Below, one piece after another: positions 8,765-17,048 of a stretch of DNA of 64,000 nt. The position numbers and the translations under genes are program-made. This stretch comes from Chloracidobacterium sp. (lineage in GTDB: Bacteria; Acidobacteriota; Blastocatellia; Pyrinomonadales; Pyrinomonadaceae). Position 1 is the stretch's first letter. Every line of letters begins with the position of its first letter. The stretch spans positions 109,401-173,400 of the forward strand of contig JADJRV010000016.1 of the NCBI GenBank assembly GCA_016712045.1, written 5' to 3'. Below the pieces are notes generated by a model. The model made no database searches, was not told the DNA's origin, and saw only the letters and a list, made by a program, of their open reading frames with translations.

Positions 8765-10375
8765 GTGAATAGCGAAGAACTCGAACAAAGCTTGAAAACT
8801 GAATTCGAGATTTATTTAAAAAATATCTCTGCTGAAATGAAGCAAAGCTTTGCGGAATTTCAGCGCAAGATGCTCGAAGATCAGGAGCATCAACGAGCCC
8901 GTATGGACGAGGCTTTTCAGGGCTTTGCTGCTCGTTTCGAATCCGAACACGAATTTGACGGTGGCTTTCGCGAATCGGTCGCTGAGCACCTAAAGCTCGC
9001 ACGCGACGAGGGTGCCAAGTTGAGCGCGACCGCTTTTGAAGAGGCCGAAAAGCTTGAGGCTCCGGCCGCAGCTCCGACCTTAAGTTTTGCGGATATGCGC
9101 GACGCGATCGCGGATATCAGCCGCAAAGATTCACAGTCGGCGATCCTCAAGACCCTCGTTGAGCACGCATCGGCGTTTGCTCCGAGAGGTGCGTTCTTTA
9201 TTATTAAGAATGATCACATCGCCGGTTGGAAAGTTTTTGGCAGCGAAGCCGAAGGTGCTGACAGTGCGATTCGCGAGATACATTTTCCGGTGTCGTCAGA
9301 CTCGATCCTCGGCAGTGCCGTTACGTCTAAGGCGATGACCGAGGGTTCTTATGGTGCAAATTCGCAAGACGACGCATTCCTCAATCCACTAAATTTCGGC
9401 CAGCCGGACCGCATGTGTGCGATCCCGCTCGTCGCCCGCGGCCGCAGCGTCGCGGTGATGTATGCCGATCACGGCAGTCACGGTGCGAGCGTCAATGTCG
9501 AGGCTCTTGAGACTTTGGTGAGAGTCGCCGGCCTGACCGTCGAAATGCTTGCCGCATCGACTGGTAAGAGCGACGACAGTTCTGCCGCCTCTGCAGATTT
9601 TGAGAATGTTCAGGAAACGGTTCAGGCACCAGTTAACAGCTATGTCGAAACTCCGGCGGTTTCTGCATTCGAAGAAACAGTCGAGGAAATTCCTACTGTT
9701 GTCGAAACCTCAACGGTTGAGACCGAACAATTCTCATTTACCGACAACCAGCACGCGACAGACGCGTTCGCGGTCGAAGCTCCTTTCGAGGCACCTGTCG
9801 CGGTAAATCCTTTTGAACAGGCTTTTGAACAGCCGGCTGAGGTCCAACCAGAACCAGCACCTGAATTTGAGACTAATGGCGGTGCGATGGTGTTTGATTC
9901 CGGCGGTTCGATCGAACCGGCAGTCGCCGAAGCCTCGCCGTTTGACCGTGCTGTCGAGCCATTTGAGCCCGCGGGCACGATCGGTGGTGGCGGTATGGCA
10001 CAGGTTGCCGAGCCTGCCGTCCAGATCTCGACGCCCCCTGTTCCACAGGCGCGTCTCAGCGACCGCTCGGTAGATCTGCCGATCGAGGTTCCTGAAGAAG
10101 AGCGTCGTCTGCACAATGACGCCCGCCGTTTTGCGAGATTGCTCGTATCCGAGATCAAGCTCTATAACGAGAAAAAAGTGCTCGAGGGCCGTCAGGCACA
10201 CGACCTGTACGACCGCCTCCGCGAAGCCATCGACCGCTCACGCGAGATGTACGACAAACGCGTCCAACCGCCCGTCGCGGCCCGCTTTGACTATTTTCAC
10301 TACGAGTTGCTTAATTCACTCGCCGACGGCGACACCGCCCGTTTTGGCGAAGGCTACCCGGGCGCAACTGTCTAG
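8765..10375 (+). CDS. Unknown protein with coiled coil, GAF-like domain and conserved-looking C-terminus
   Basis: A 536-residue cytosolic protein. Residues 1-95 are charged and probably coiled coil. Residues about 105-265 look like a GAF-type sensor (LVEHASAFAPRGAFFI, later RMCAIPLVARGRSVAVMYAD). Residues 270-430 are a low-complexity Pro/Glu/Val/Thr linker, and the last 95 residues form a compact charged domain with the pattern ARRFARLLVSEIKLYNE. The start is GTG 8765 after a GGAGGAG ribosome binding site. It has its own promoter, leader and terminator, so it is monocistronic. No catalytic motif was found; a sensory or scaffold role is a guess. Confidence 0.75.
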   Translation: MNSEELEQSLKTEFEIYLKNISAEMKQSFAEFQRKMLEDQEHQRARMDEAFQGFAARFESEHEFDGGFRESVAEHLKLARDEGAKLSATAFEEAEKLEAPAAAPTLSFADMRDAIADISRKDSQSAILKTLVEHASAFAPRGAFFIIKNDHIAGWKVFGSEAEGADSAIREIHFPVSSDSILGSAVTSKAMTEGSYGANSQDDAFLNPLNFGQPDRMCAIPLVARGRSVAVMYADHGSHGASVNVEALETLVRVAGLTVEMLAASTGKSDDSSAASADFENVQETVQAPVNSYVETPAVSAFEETVEEIPTVVETSTVETEQFSFTDNQHATDAFAVEAPFEAPVAVNPFEQAFEQPAEVQPEPAPEFETNGGAMVFDSGGSIEPAVAEASPFDRAVEPFEPAGTIGGGGMAQVAEPAVQISTPPVPQARLSDRSVDLPIEVPEEERRLHNDARRFARLLVSEIKLYNEKKVLEGRQAHDLYDRLREAIDRSREMYDKRVQPPVAARFDYFHYELLNSLADGDTARFGEGYPGATV

Positions 10376-10398
10376 TTTTTGCTTATTTTATTGACAGA

Positions 10399-10431
10399 AA
10401 GCCGCCCTGAGAGATCAGAGGCGGCTTTTTT
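10399..10431 (+). terminator. Rho-independent terminator
   Basis: AAGCCGCC (10399-10406) pairs with GGCGGCTT (10420-10427) and is followed by T residues. It ends the transcript of the preceding 536-residue protein. Confidence 0.9.
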
Positions 10432-10458
10432 GTATTCGCGGACGGGGTGGTTCTCTCT

Positions 10459-10533
10459 ACTGACTACCGACTACCGACTACCGACTACTGACTACCGACT
10501 TCTGACCACTGACAACTGACAACCGACAACTGC
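10459..10533. repeat. Heptamer tandem repeat (ACYGACT-type)
   Basis: About ten to eleven consecutive 7-nt units of the form ACTGACT / ACCGACT / ACTGACA, degenerating towards the right end. This is the style of the short tandemly repeated heptamers known from other environmental bacteria. It lies in the gap just before the start of a small coiled-coil gene. Confidence 0.8.
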
Positions 10534-10573
10534 GTCATTGACGCATGTGCCGATCTCGCATTATATTTTTGAA

Positions 10574-10957
10574 ATGCCAAGAGATGAGAGCGATGAGCAG
10601 GCGGAGCGGGACCTGTCGGAGTTGTACAAACAGCGCGAAGAGCTAGCGGACGGATTAAAGTTTGCTCCGCCGGATATGCTCCCTAGGGTGCAAGAAGCGC
10701 TTCGAATAGTCGATGCCGAGATCGAAGAGGCCGAGGCCGCGATCGCGGGCGTCCAATCAGCAGTATCCGGCCACGACAAAGCCCTCGACGCACGCCGCCG
10801 CACCGCGTTAGACCTGTTGCCTCAGCTTGCCGAATTAGAAAAGGGGCTGGCGGGCAACGAGGCGGCATTAAACCAGATCGCGGCCACCCGGGCCGCCGCA
10901 CTCCAGTTCCTCCTCGACGACGCCACCGAACGAGGCATCCCAAACGACGATCATTAG
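10574..10957 (+). CDS. Hypothetical coiled-coil protein (127 aa)
   Basis: A soluble, strongly acidic protein predicted to be almost entirely alpha-helical coiled coil (heptad-like Glu/Leu/Ala pattern from about residue 5 to 115). ATG 10574 (MPRDESDEQ) is preferred to the upstream TTG at 10538, which falls at the edge of the heptamer repeats. No clear ribosome binding site. No recognised family. It is isolated between two repeat regions. Confidence 0.55.
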   Translation: MPRDESDEQAERDLSELYKQREELADGLKFAPPDMLPRVQEALRIVDAEIEEAEAAIAGVQSAVSGHDKALDARRRTALDLLPQLAELEKGLAGNEAALNQIAATRAAALQFLLDDATERGIPNDDH

Positions 10958-11067
10958 CAACACGAACATTAAAAGGCCCCGCGTTGAGCGAAGCCTTATT
11001 ATTCCATTTGGTTCACCTGGTCCGGACCGGACCAAAAGGACCAGTTTCGACAGCCACCTATTTGCGC

Positions 11068-11263
11068 AGTCGGCGGAGCCGACGGCATAGTTGTAGCCCA
11101 CAGTGCGAACTGTGGATGAGGACATCCCCCAATATGAGCCGTTGGAAACGGCGGCATAATAACACCCGACAATATGTCACCGTCTCCGACGGTTTAGACA
11201 CGCCGTTATCTTTACCCACATCTTGCGATGTGGGCTACAAATATATCGCCGTCTCCGACGGCT
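11068..11263. repeat. Mirror-arranged cluster of REP-like palindromes
   Basis: Six palindromic units of two kinds. Type A (around a GCCGTCGGAGACGGC-like hairpin followed by GGCATA) occurs at 11068-11090 and 11137-11158 in one orientation, and at 11173-11194 and 11243-11263 in the other. Type B (TTGTAGCCCACA, a short loop, TGTGG) occurs at 11091-11118 and inverted at 11214-11240. The order is A-B-A followed by inverted A-B-A, so the whole block is a large palindrome of palindromes. The remainder of the gene-free stretch 10958-11279 also holds the palindrome TGGTCC..GGACCA at 11018-11034. Confidence 0.8.
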
Positions 11264-11279
11264 AAAAGTTTAGTTCAAA

Positions 11280-12146
11280 TTACGGTTTGAGGCCGGCGTC
11301 TTGGTCGCGGCCGATGGATTCGAGGTGTTTGACGATCTTGTCGATCAGCCAGTTTGGGGTGGACGCACCGGCGGTGACGCCGACGGTTTTTACTCCGTCG
11401 AGATCCGCGTCGTTTATCTCTTCTTCGGTTTCGATGAGAAAGCTCTTTTCGCACTGCTCTTTGCACACGCCGAGCAGCTTGACGCTGTTTGACGAGTGGC
11501 GGCCGCCGATGATGTAAAACGCATCGACCATGCCGGCGAGGGCCCGGGCGGCTTCCTGACGGTCTTTGGTCGCGGAGCAAATGGTGTTGATTATCTGGAC
11601 GGTGTCATCGGTCTTTGCACGCACGGCTTCGGCGGTGTCAAAGAAAGTTTTGACCTTAATGGTCGTCTGAGCGACGATGAGCGGATTGCGAAGACGCGGC
11701 AAACTGGCGACTTCGGTCTCGTCTTTGATGACAAAGGCGTGGTTGGGAGCGTAGCCTTTGACGCCGATCATCTCGGGATGGTCGGGGCTGCCGACGACGA
11801 TCACGTGACGGTCAGCCGCAGCCGCGCGGGCCGCGAGTTTTTGCACGCGGGTGACGAACGGGCACGTGGCATCGACGACCTTGGCCGCGAGTTCCTCAAG
11901 TTCTTTCTGCACCTCGGGCGTCACTCCGTGGGCACGAATGACCGCCGTTTCGAGCCGTCCGATCTGGATAGGGTCGCTGATAGTCGTGACGCCTTCGTGG
12001 GCGAGACGCTGCATTTCCTGCTCGTTATGGATCAGCGGGCCGAGTGCACGGACGGTGTCGCCGGCGTTTACCGCCTCTTCGACCATCTCGACGGCACGCT
12101 CGACGCCAAAACAAAACCCGTATTCATTTGCTAACAGTACTTGCAT
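11280..12146 (-). CDS. ispH: 4-hydroxy-3-methylbut-2-enyl diphosphate reductase
   Basis: A 288-residue IspH (LytB), the last enzyme of the MEP isoprenoid pathway, reducing HMBPP to IPP and DMAPP with a [4Fe-4S] centre. The three cluster ligands are C12 (GFCFGV), C95 (DATCPFV) and C190 (NTICSATKDRQEA). The substrate-binding histidines appear in PLIHNEQE (H40) and RAHGV (H73), and the TTIK segment is present. Length is normal. It is alone on its strand, transcribed divergently from the GNAT gene with a 61-nt promoter gap. Confidence 0.96.
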   Translation of the reverse strand: MQVLLANEYGFCFGVERAVEMVEEAVNAGDTVRALGPLIHNEQEMQRLAHEGVTTISDPIQIGRLETAVIRAHGVTPEVQKELEELAAKVVDATCPFVTRVQKLAARAAAADRHVIVVGSPDHPEMIGVKGYAPNHAFVIKDETEVASLPRLRNPLIVAQTTIKVKTFFDTAEAVRAKTDDTVQIINTICSATKDRQEAARALAGMVDAFYIIGGRHSSNSVKLLGVCKEQCEKSFLIETEEEINDADLDGVKTVGVTAGASTPNWLIDKIVKHLESIGRDQDAGLKP

Positions 12147-12207
12147 TTTTATCAGACTTTAACTAATTTGCTACTTACGCCTCTGTAACACAATAACATT
12201 TTAACAA

Positions 12208-13155
12208 ATGGATAATGGAAACGAAACCAATTCCCGGCATTGCCGTTTCTTGAACGCGGAATACTTTCCGCAGCTATATGAAACGTTCACCGAAGCGTTT
12301 TCCGATTACGTGTATCCATTTGCATTGACCGAGACCCAGTTTCGCAATCACATCGCCCTGAACGCCGTAGATCTGGACCAAACGGTTGGATGCATCGACA
12401 ACGGCAAACTCGTCGGCTTTTCGCTAAACGGTTTTGGCCTGTGGGATGGCAAAGAGACTGTTTATGACGCCGGAACCGGTGTGATACCCGCGGTTCGCCG
12501 ACAGGGTATCAGCGACGCGATGTTTGAGATGATGATCCCCGAATTTCAGGAAAAGGGCGTCAAGCAATGCCTGCTCGAGGTCATCAAGGGCAATGACGGC
12601 GCGATCGATCTTTATAAAAAACTCGGCTTTGACACGACACGCGAACTGGCGTTATTACAATGCGACGGCGAGGTCTTATCAGCCTACGAACCACCGCCCG
12701 ATGTCGAAATACGCGAGATCACTGAGCCGGATTGGGCTCTGCTCTCGACATTTTGGGACGGCTATCCATCGTGGCAAAATTCGATCGATGCGGTCAGCCG
12801 TAGCTTCGCGATGAAGAAGATGTCCGGGGCATTCATCGACGGACGTTGCGTGGGCTATGTTGTCTATTCATCGCAGTTTGGCCGCATCGCCCAGATCGCC
12901 GTGTCATTCAATTACCGCAACCGCGGCATCGGCACGCGGCTTTTACAACAAGTTCAAACCGACACCGCACAGGGCTATTCGCTGCAGATAATTAACATCG
13001 ACAAAGGGCTGTCGGCCGCTGTGAGCTTTTTTGCCGAACGTGGATTTTACGAACGCCTGAGCCAATACGAGATGCTGCTGAAATTCTGGGTTTTGCCATT
13101 GACGAAGGGGGGGGGGGGGGAGCGACTCGAGATTGGAATTAGCCCGCACGAATGA
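12208..13155 (+). CDS. Tandem GNAT-family N-acetyltransferase
   Basis: A 315-residue protein with two GNAT folds. The first (about 10-150) has an acetyl-CoA loop-like VRRQGIS segment. The second (about 165-300) has NYRNRGIGTRLL, a good motif A match. Substrate unknown. The C-terminal tail is encoded across a run of 14 G residues (13107-13120). Gly-Gly-Gly-Gly and the last 12 residues therefore depend on the exact run length, and the true end could be different. Confidence 0.82.
   Translation: MDNGNETNSRHCRFLNAEYFPQLYETFTEAFSDYVYPFALTETQFRNHIALNAVDLDQTVGCIDNGKLVGFSLNGFGLWDGKETVYDAGTGVIPAVRRQGISDAMFEMMIPEFQEKGVKQCLLEVIKGNDGAIDLYKKLGFDTTRELALLQCDGEVLSAYEPPPDVEIREITEPDWALLSTFWDGYPSWQNSIDAVSRSFAMKKMSGAFIDGRCVGYVVYSSQFGRIAQIAVSFNYRNRGIGTRLLQQVQTDTAQGYSLQIINIDKGLSAAVSFFAERGFYERLSQYEMLLKFWVLPLTKGGGGERLEIGISPHE
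13107..13120. repeat. Poly-G tract (14 G)
   Basis: Fourteen consecutive G residues near the 3' end of the GNAT gene. Changing the length by one or two bases would alter only the last dozen residues. It may be a length-miscalled homopolymer or a hypervariable tract. Confidence 0.9.
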
Positions 13156-13328
13156 CTGCACAACGTAACTAAAGACGCGATTTTCAAACAGAAAAATCCC
13201 GCGCCGCCGCGGAAAAGGGCGCGGACAACATGCGACTGCGCCCCAAGACCAATTTTACCGAGGACAGCCGCCACCCAAAAAACGGGGGCCCCGCCCCCCA
13301 CGAAAGCGACATCGAGTCAATCGAATAA

Positions 13329-14642
13329 TTAGCGGACGGGTTCGCGGAGAATGATGTCCGCTGCGGCAGATGCGATGGCGGCAGCTTTAGGGTTTGAGTC
13401 GCGAAGATTTGATAGCTGACGCAGAGCCTCGCCTGTCCGCGACAGTAGCCGGACGAGGTCGCCCTCTTCGGCACGGGTGCGGTCGACCAGCTCGTCCCAC
13501 TCCATCCCCGCGGTCCAGCGTTCGGCGGCAGACGCGGCGGAATAATTGATCTCTTCGGTCGGCTCAACGCCGTTTTTCCACTCAACATTAGACACAGCAA
13601 CCACGAGATCTTCGAAATTACCGAGGATATCGGTCATCGCCCGCGAAGCCCGCATCTCGCCATAGCTGCGGTCGGCGTCCGCCGCGACCGACGCCATCAG
13701 CCCGGCAGCTTCGGATGTTTTGAGGTTGTCGAACGTGCCTTGTTTCAAAGCCTCGCCGACAAGCAGCGGCCGGTCGATACGCAGATCGGCGAGCCATTTG
13801 CCGTCATCGGCGACAGTCTCGGTACCGCTGTCAATGTAGCCAAAATGATCCAGCACGGCGGCACGGCGTTCGAACGGTTCCCAAATCCGGTCGCTCAGCA
13901 TCTCAGCACCGTCAGCCTGACGGCTGTCCGCGCTTTGGCGGCGGCTCTGGCGAAAGGCAAAGCTTTTTTCCGCGATCTCGCGAACTTGCTCAAAATTGCC
14001 AAACGCGTCGAGCAGATTCAAAAGACTTGTGTAGGTCGCACGAAAGCGGCTTTCAAGTGCGTCGGGCGGTGCTTTTAACAGCTCGGCGATCTTCTTAGGG
14101 TTTTGAAACTGTCCGGGAGCAAGTACGACAAAGCCGACATTATCCCGTCCTCGACGCCCCGCACGTCCGGTCATTTGCTGCAATTCACTTGCCGTCAAAG
14201 CCCGCCAGCCGTCGTTGCCGCGCGTATCGGCATTGCTGATTACTACTGTTCGGGCAGGAAAATCGACGCCCGCCGCAACGGTCGAGGTCGCAAACAGGGC
14301 ATTGAGCAGCCCGCCGGACATCATCTTTTCGATGAGCAATTTCCACGACGGAATATGCCCCGCGTGATGTGCGGCGACACCGGCACGGACGATCAATGTC
14401 GCGTGTTTATGATCTAAAACCTCGGGAAACTCGGCGGCAAATTCATCAAAGATCGCTTTTCGTTTCTCTTGCCGTTCCGGATCCACACGCTGCGATTTGT
14501 CGGCAGCGACCTCAGAAGCGGCCTCATCGCATTTTCGCCGGGTCGGGAGAAAGACGATCGCGGGCAATAGGTTAAAACCGCGCAAGGCAGTGATCAGTTT
14601 CGGCGGTGAAAGATCTGTCCTCGTCTGCTCCATATCCGACAA
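13329..14642 (-). CDS. Ski2-like helicase lacking the N-terminal ATPase domain
   Basis: A 437-residue protein matching only the second half of a Ski2/DOB1-type superfamily 2 helicase. It has motif IV-like FLPTRR (31-36), motif Va in ATSTVAAGVDFPA (118-130) and motif VI QMTGRAGRRGR (156-166), followed by the winged-helix and helical C-terminal region. Motifs Q, I (Walker A), II (DExH) and III are absent, and the 106 nt between its start and the divergent neighbour cannot encode them. It could be a stand-alone domain, a deletion product, or the product of an assembly loss. Without the first RecA fold it should not hydrolyse ATP. Confidence 0.75.
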   Translation of the reverse strand: MSDMEQTRTDLSPPKLITALRGFNLLPAIVFLPTRRKCDEAASEVAADKSQRVDPERQEKRKAIFDEFAAEFPEVLDHKHATLIVRAGVAAHHAGHIPSWKLLIEKMMSGGLLNALFATSTVAAGVDFPARTVVISNADTRGNDGWRALTASELQQMTGRAGRRGRDNVGFVVLAPGQFQNPKKIAELLKAPPDALESRFRATYTSLLNLLDAFGNFEQVREIAEKSFAFRQSRRQSADSRQADGAEMLSDRIWEPFERRAAVLDHFGYIDSGTETVADDGKWLADLRIDRPLLVGEALKQGTFDNLKTSEAAGLMASVAADADRSYGEMRASRAMTDILGNFEDLVVAVSNVEWKNGVEPTEEINYSAASAAERWTAGMEWDELVDRTRAEEGDLVRLLSRTGEALRQLSNLRDSNPKAAAIASAAADIILREPVR

Positions 14643-14748
14643 GTATACGTTGAAAGCAAATAAATAAAAAAGTTGCGACCGTTTGCCTACGCTCAGCGTC
14701 TATAGGACGGATAGCTGTACCTATTAAACTCGAACGAGGAAAATAACA

Positions 14749-15933
14749 ATGAAAAGATCGATCGCTGCGTTAGTCTGTGTACTCGCATTTTCAGCAATTT
14801 CTGTTTCAGGACAAATATTTAAGCTCCCGCAACTTGGGCCAAAACCTACACCAAAGCCCGTTTCTACGCCGACAATGGGCGGACCAGTACAAACACCGAA
14901 CAACTCCGGCAATAATAGCGGCCCTAGCAATGCTCAGCCGCCAACTGCGACCGAAAACCCGGTGCTCTTAAAGACGACGCTCGACATCCGTTGCGATACC
15001 GAAAATCGTTACTGGAAAATGCCGACCGAATCGAATTACACGAGCTGGATACCGCAATTGAAATTTAAGGTCCGCTATGCCGGTGCAACAAAGCTGCGGC
15101 TAATGGCTGAGTATTTTACACCCGACGGGAAATCGTGGTTCACCGAAACGCTTGGCACAAACATGTCGAACGCTACGGAAAAGACAGTTGATATCAACAG
15201 CGAAAGGGGCTCGGGCCGTTTTGAAGGCAAATCGACGATCGCGACGGGTCTATTTGGCGTCAAGATCACGGATTCGCGTGACGGCAGCGTCCTTTTTCAA
15301 GGCAAATTTAAGGTCGGCAAATTCAAATACGGGCCGAATATCCCGATGTTCAAAAATCAGAATGATTTCTTTGTCGATCAGGACTGGAATCTGCCGATCG
15401 GCTATGTATGGCTAAATTGGAAGGATAGAAACGCACCTGCACCAACCGTTAGCATGTGGATAAAGGGCGAAATGCGGCTTGACGATCTCGAAGCCAGGCT
15501 CTTTTACAATGGTGAACAGATCGCAACGACGGACGATATGGGCGCGGCCGAGTCAGTGCAGCAGCGATACCCGAACAGCCTAGAGAACAAGGAAACGCAT
15601 CGTTGGGAGCTGTTTAATTTTGAGTGGTACAAGTACAAATATGCCGCAAACACCCAAGGACGAAACATGTTTCGACAAGCCAGATTTATGAATGATTCGG
15701 ATGGCAGTTATGCCGTAAAGGTCTTTCATAAAGGCGTGCAGATCCGCGAAGCTTCGTTTAGCGTCGCGGGCGGCATGATCGCTGATAATGGTATTGCATC
15801 GAGCAATAATTTTACCGACGGAAAGACCATCATTCCCGTCAAAATAATGGGTGATAAAGATAAGTGGAGTTCGGCGACGTGGAAATCGGATGCATTTTAT
15901 GCGAATCCTTTGTCCGGATTTACATGGCCCTAA
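14749..15933 (+). CDS. Secreted protein of unknown function
   Basis: A 394-residue protein with a typical signal peptide (KRS, then a hydrophobic stretch ending at VSGQ, about residue 22). A Pro/Thr/Asn-rich linker follows (25-65), then a globular region rich in Trp, Tyr and Lys (NRYWKMP, SYTSW-like, KWSSATWKS). The ribosome binding site GAGGAAA is 8 nt upstream of ATG 14749. No family recognised; an envelope or extracellular role follows only from the signal. Its end overlaps the convergent coaX by 4 nt. Confidence 0.75.
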   Translation: MKRSIAALVCVLAFSAISVSGQIFKLPQLGPKPTPKPVSTPTMGGPVQTPNNSGNNSGPSNAQPPTATENPVLLKTTLDIRCDTENRYWKMPTESNYTSWIPQLKFKVRYAGATKLRLMAEYFTPDGKSWFTETLGTNMSNATEKTVDINSERGSGRFEGKSTIATGLFGVKITDSRDGSVLFQGKFKVGKFKYGPNIPMFKNQNDFFVDQDWNLPIGYVWLNWKDRNAPAPTVSMWIKGEMRLDDLEARLFYNGEQIATTDDMGAAESVQQRYPNSLENKETHRWELFNFEWYKYKYAANTQGRNMFRQARFMNDSDGSYAVKVFHKGVQIREASFSVAGGMIADNGIASSNNFTDGKTIIPVKIMGDKDKWSSATWKSDAFYANPLSGFTWP

Positions 15934-16668
15934 GACTGTCTCTCGGCGAGGATGCGTAAACCGTCGAGCAATAGATCTTCATCAACAACATCGATGACGT
16001 CAGTATTTTTGGCGATCATCGATGCAAAACCTCCGGTGGCGATAACTTTAGGGTTATCGCCAATTTCTTTTTTGATCCTCGCGATCGAGCTTTCGACGAG
16101 GCCGATCTGGCTGTAGAAAACGCCCGCCTGAATGGACGTTTCGGTCGTGTGATTGATGACGCTGTTGGGTGAGTCGATCTCAACCTCCGGCAACTGAGCG
16201 GTGTTCAAATGCAAAGCCTTTGCCATTGTCTTCATCCCCGGGGCGATCAGGCCGCCGAGCAAGACGCGGTTTTTATCGACAACGTCAATAGTCGTCGCGG
16301 TGCCAAAGCTGCACGCGATGACCGGAGTGCCGTATTTTTCAGCAGCGGAAAATGCGTTTACCAGCCGGTCCGTGCCGGCGGCGGCAAGCGGTTCGTATTT
16401 AATATCCAGGCCAAAGTCCATATCGTTGGTAACGAAGTAGACATCGATTTCAAAGGTCGAGCCGAGAAATTTGTCTACCTGCGCATTTACACTGGGCACG
16501 ACCGAGCACACCAATGCTTGTGAGATCGTCGCGTTACCAACTTTCGCAATTAATTCTGCGGAATGTAAATCGCTTTTCGTGGGGACGGAAAATTTTGTGA
16601 ATGAGCCGCTGGCCGTCAAAGACGCCGAACTTTATCGCTGAGTTACCGATGTCAACGGCGAGGAGCAT
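15930..16668 (-). pseudogene. coaX: Type III pantothenate kinase, frameshifted
   Basis: Phosphorylates pantothenate, the first step of coenzyme A synthesis. The N-terminus from ATG 16668 reads LLAVDIGNSAIKFGVFDGQ, the ATPase phosphate-1 motif of CoaX. A one-base shift near 16605-16615 then moves to the frame carrying the rest: DRLVNAF, GTATTIDVV and GGLIAPGM. Combined length is about 245 residues, normal for the family. As the only pantothenate kinase seen here it is probably intact in the cell and broken by a sequence error. The start codon overlaps the upstream gene's stop in a TAATG, implying translational coupling. Confidence 0.88.
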
Positions 16669-17030
16669 TATCCCTTGAGCGGCAGGCCATCGTATATTAC
16701 GTTCCAGCCGTTGCGGCGGCTTGTGCGGAGGCTTTTGGTGAACCACTCTACTGCTGCTAAAGCATCGTCGTAGATTTGAACGGCGGGGCGGTCTTCGCGT
16801 GGATCGACGCGGCAAATTGCGGCACCGACGGTCGCGGTTTTGATGCAGAGGAGCGCGATCATATTGTCTTTTTGCATAACGGCGGTGCGGAGGGCGACGT
16901 TTTCAAACTCTTCGTCAAAGTCCTCAAACTCAGCCAGCTCTTCATCAAAATCATCGTCAAAACCGACCAGGTCTTTTTCGAGATCCTCGTCAAAATCAAA
17001 ATCGGCTTCTAGTTCAAATTCTTCGTTCAT
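16668..17030 (-). CDS. Acidic protein of unknown function (120 aa)
   Basis: The first 45 residues are almost entirely Asp, Glu and Phe (repeated DFDED/EFEDFDEE-like blocks). The rest is a small globular domain ending in WNVIYDGLPLKG. It sits inside the birA-vanW-coaX operon, 18 nt after vanW, and shares a TAATG overlap with coaX. The strict coupling suggests a role linked to cofactor metabolism, but there is no recognised domain. Confidence 0.65.
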   Translation of the reverse strand: MNEEFELEADFDFDEDLEKDLVGFDDDFDEELAEFEDFDEEFENVALRTAVMQKDNMIALLCIKTATVGAAICRVDPREDRPAVQIYDDALAAVEWFTKSLRTSRRNGWNVIYDGLPLKG

Positions 17031-17048
17031 ACTCGCGTTCCTGTGTAT

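Noticed and set aside
10459..10533. Possible CRISPR array
   Set aside because: Units are 7 nt with no spacers; it is a simple tandem repeat.
11068..11263. Possible CRISPR or attachment sites
   Set aside because: Units are palindromic, in both orientations and irregularly spaced; no cas or integrase genes nearby.
11496..12134. A 212-codon plus-strand frame over ispH
   Set aside because: Pure antisense shadow of a well-supported gene; no start signal.
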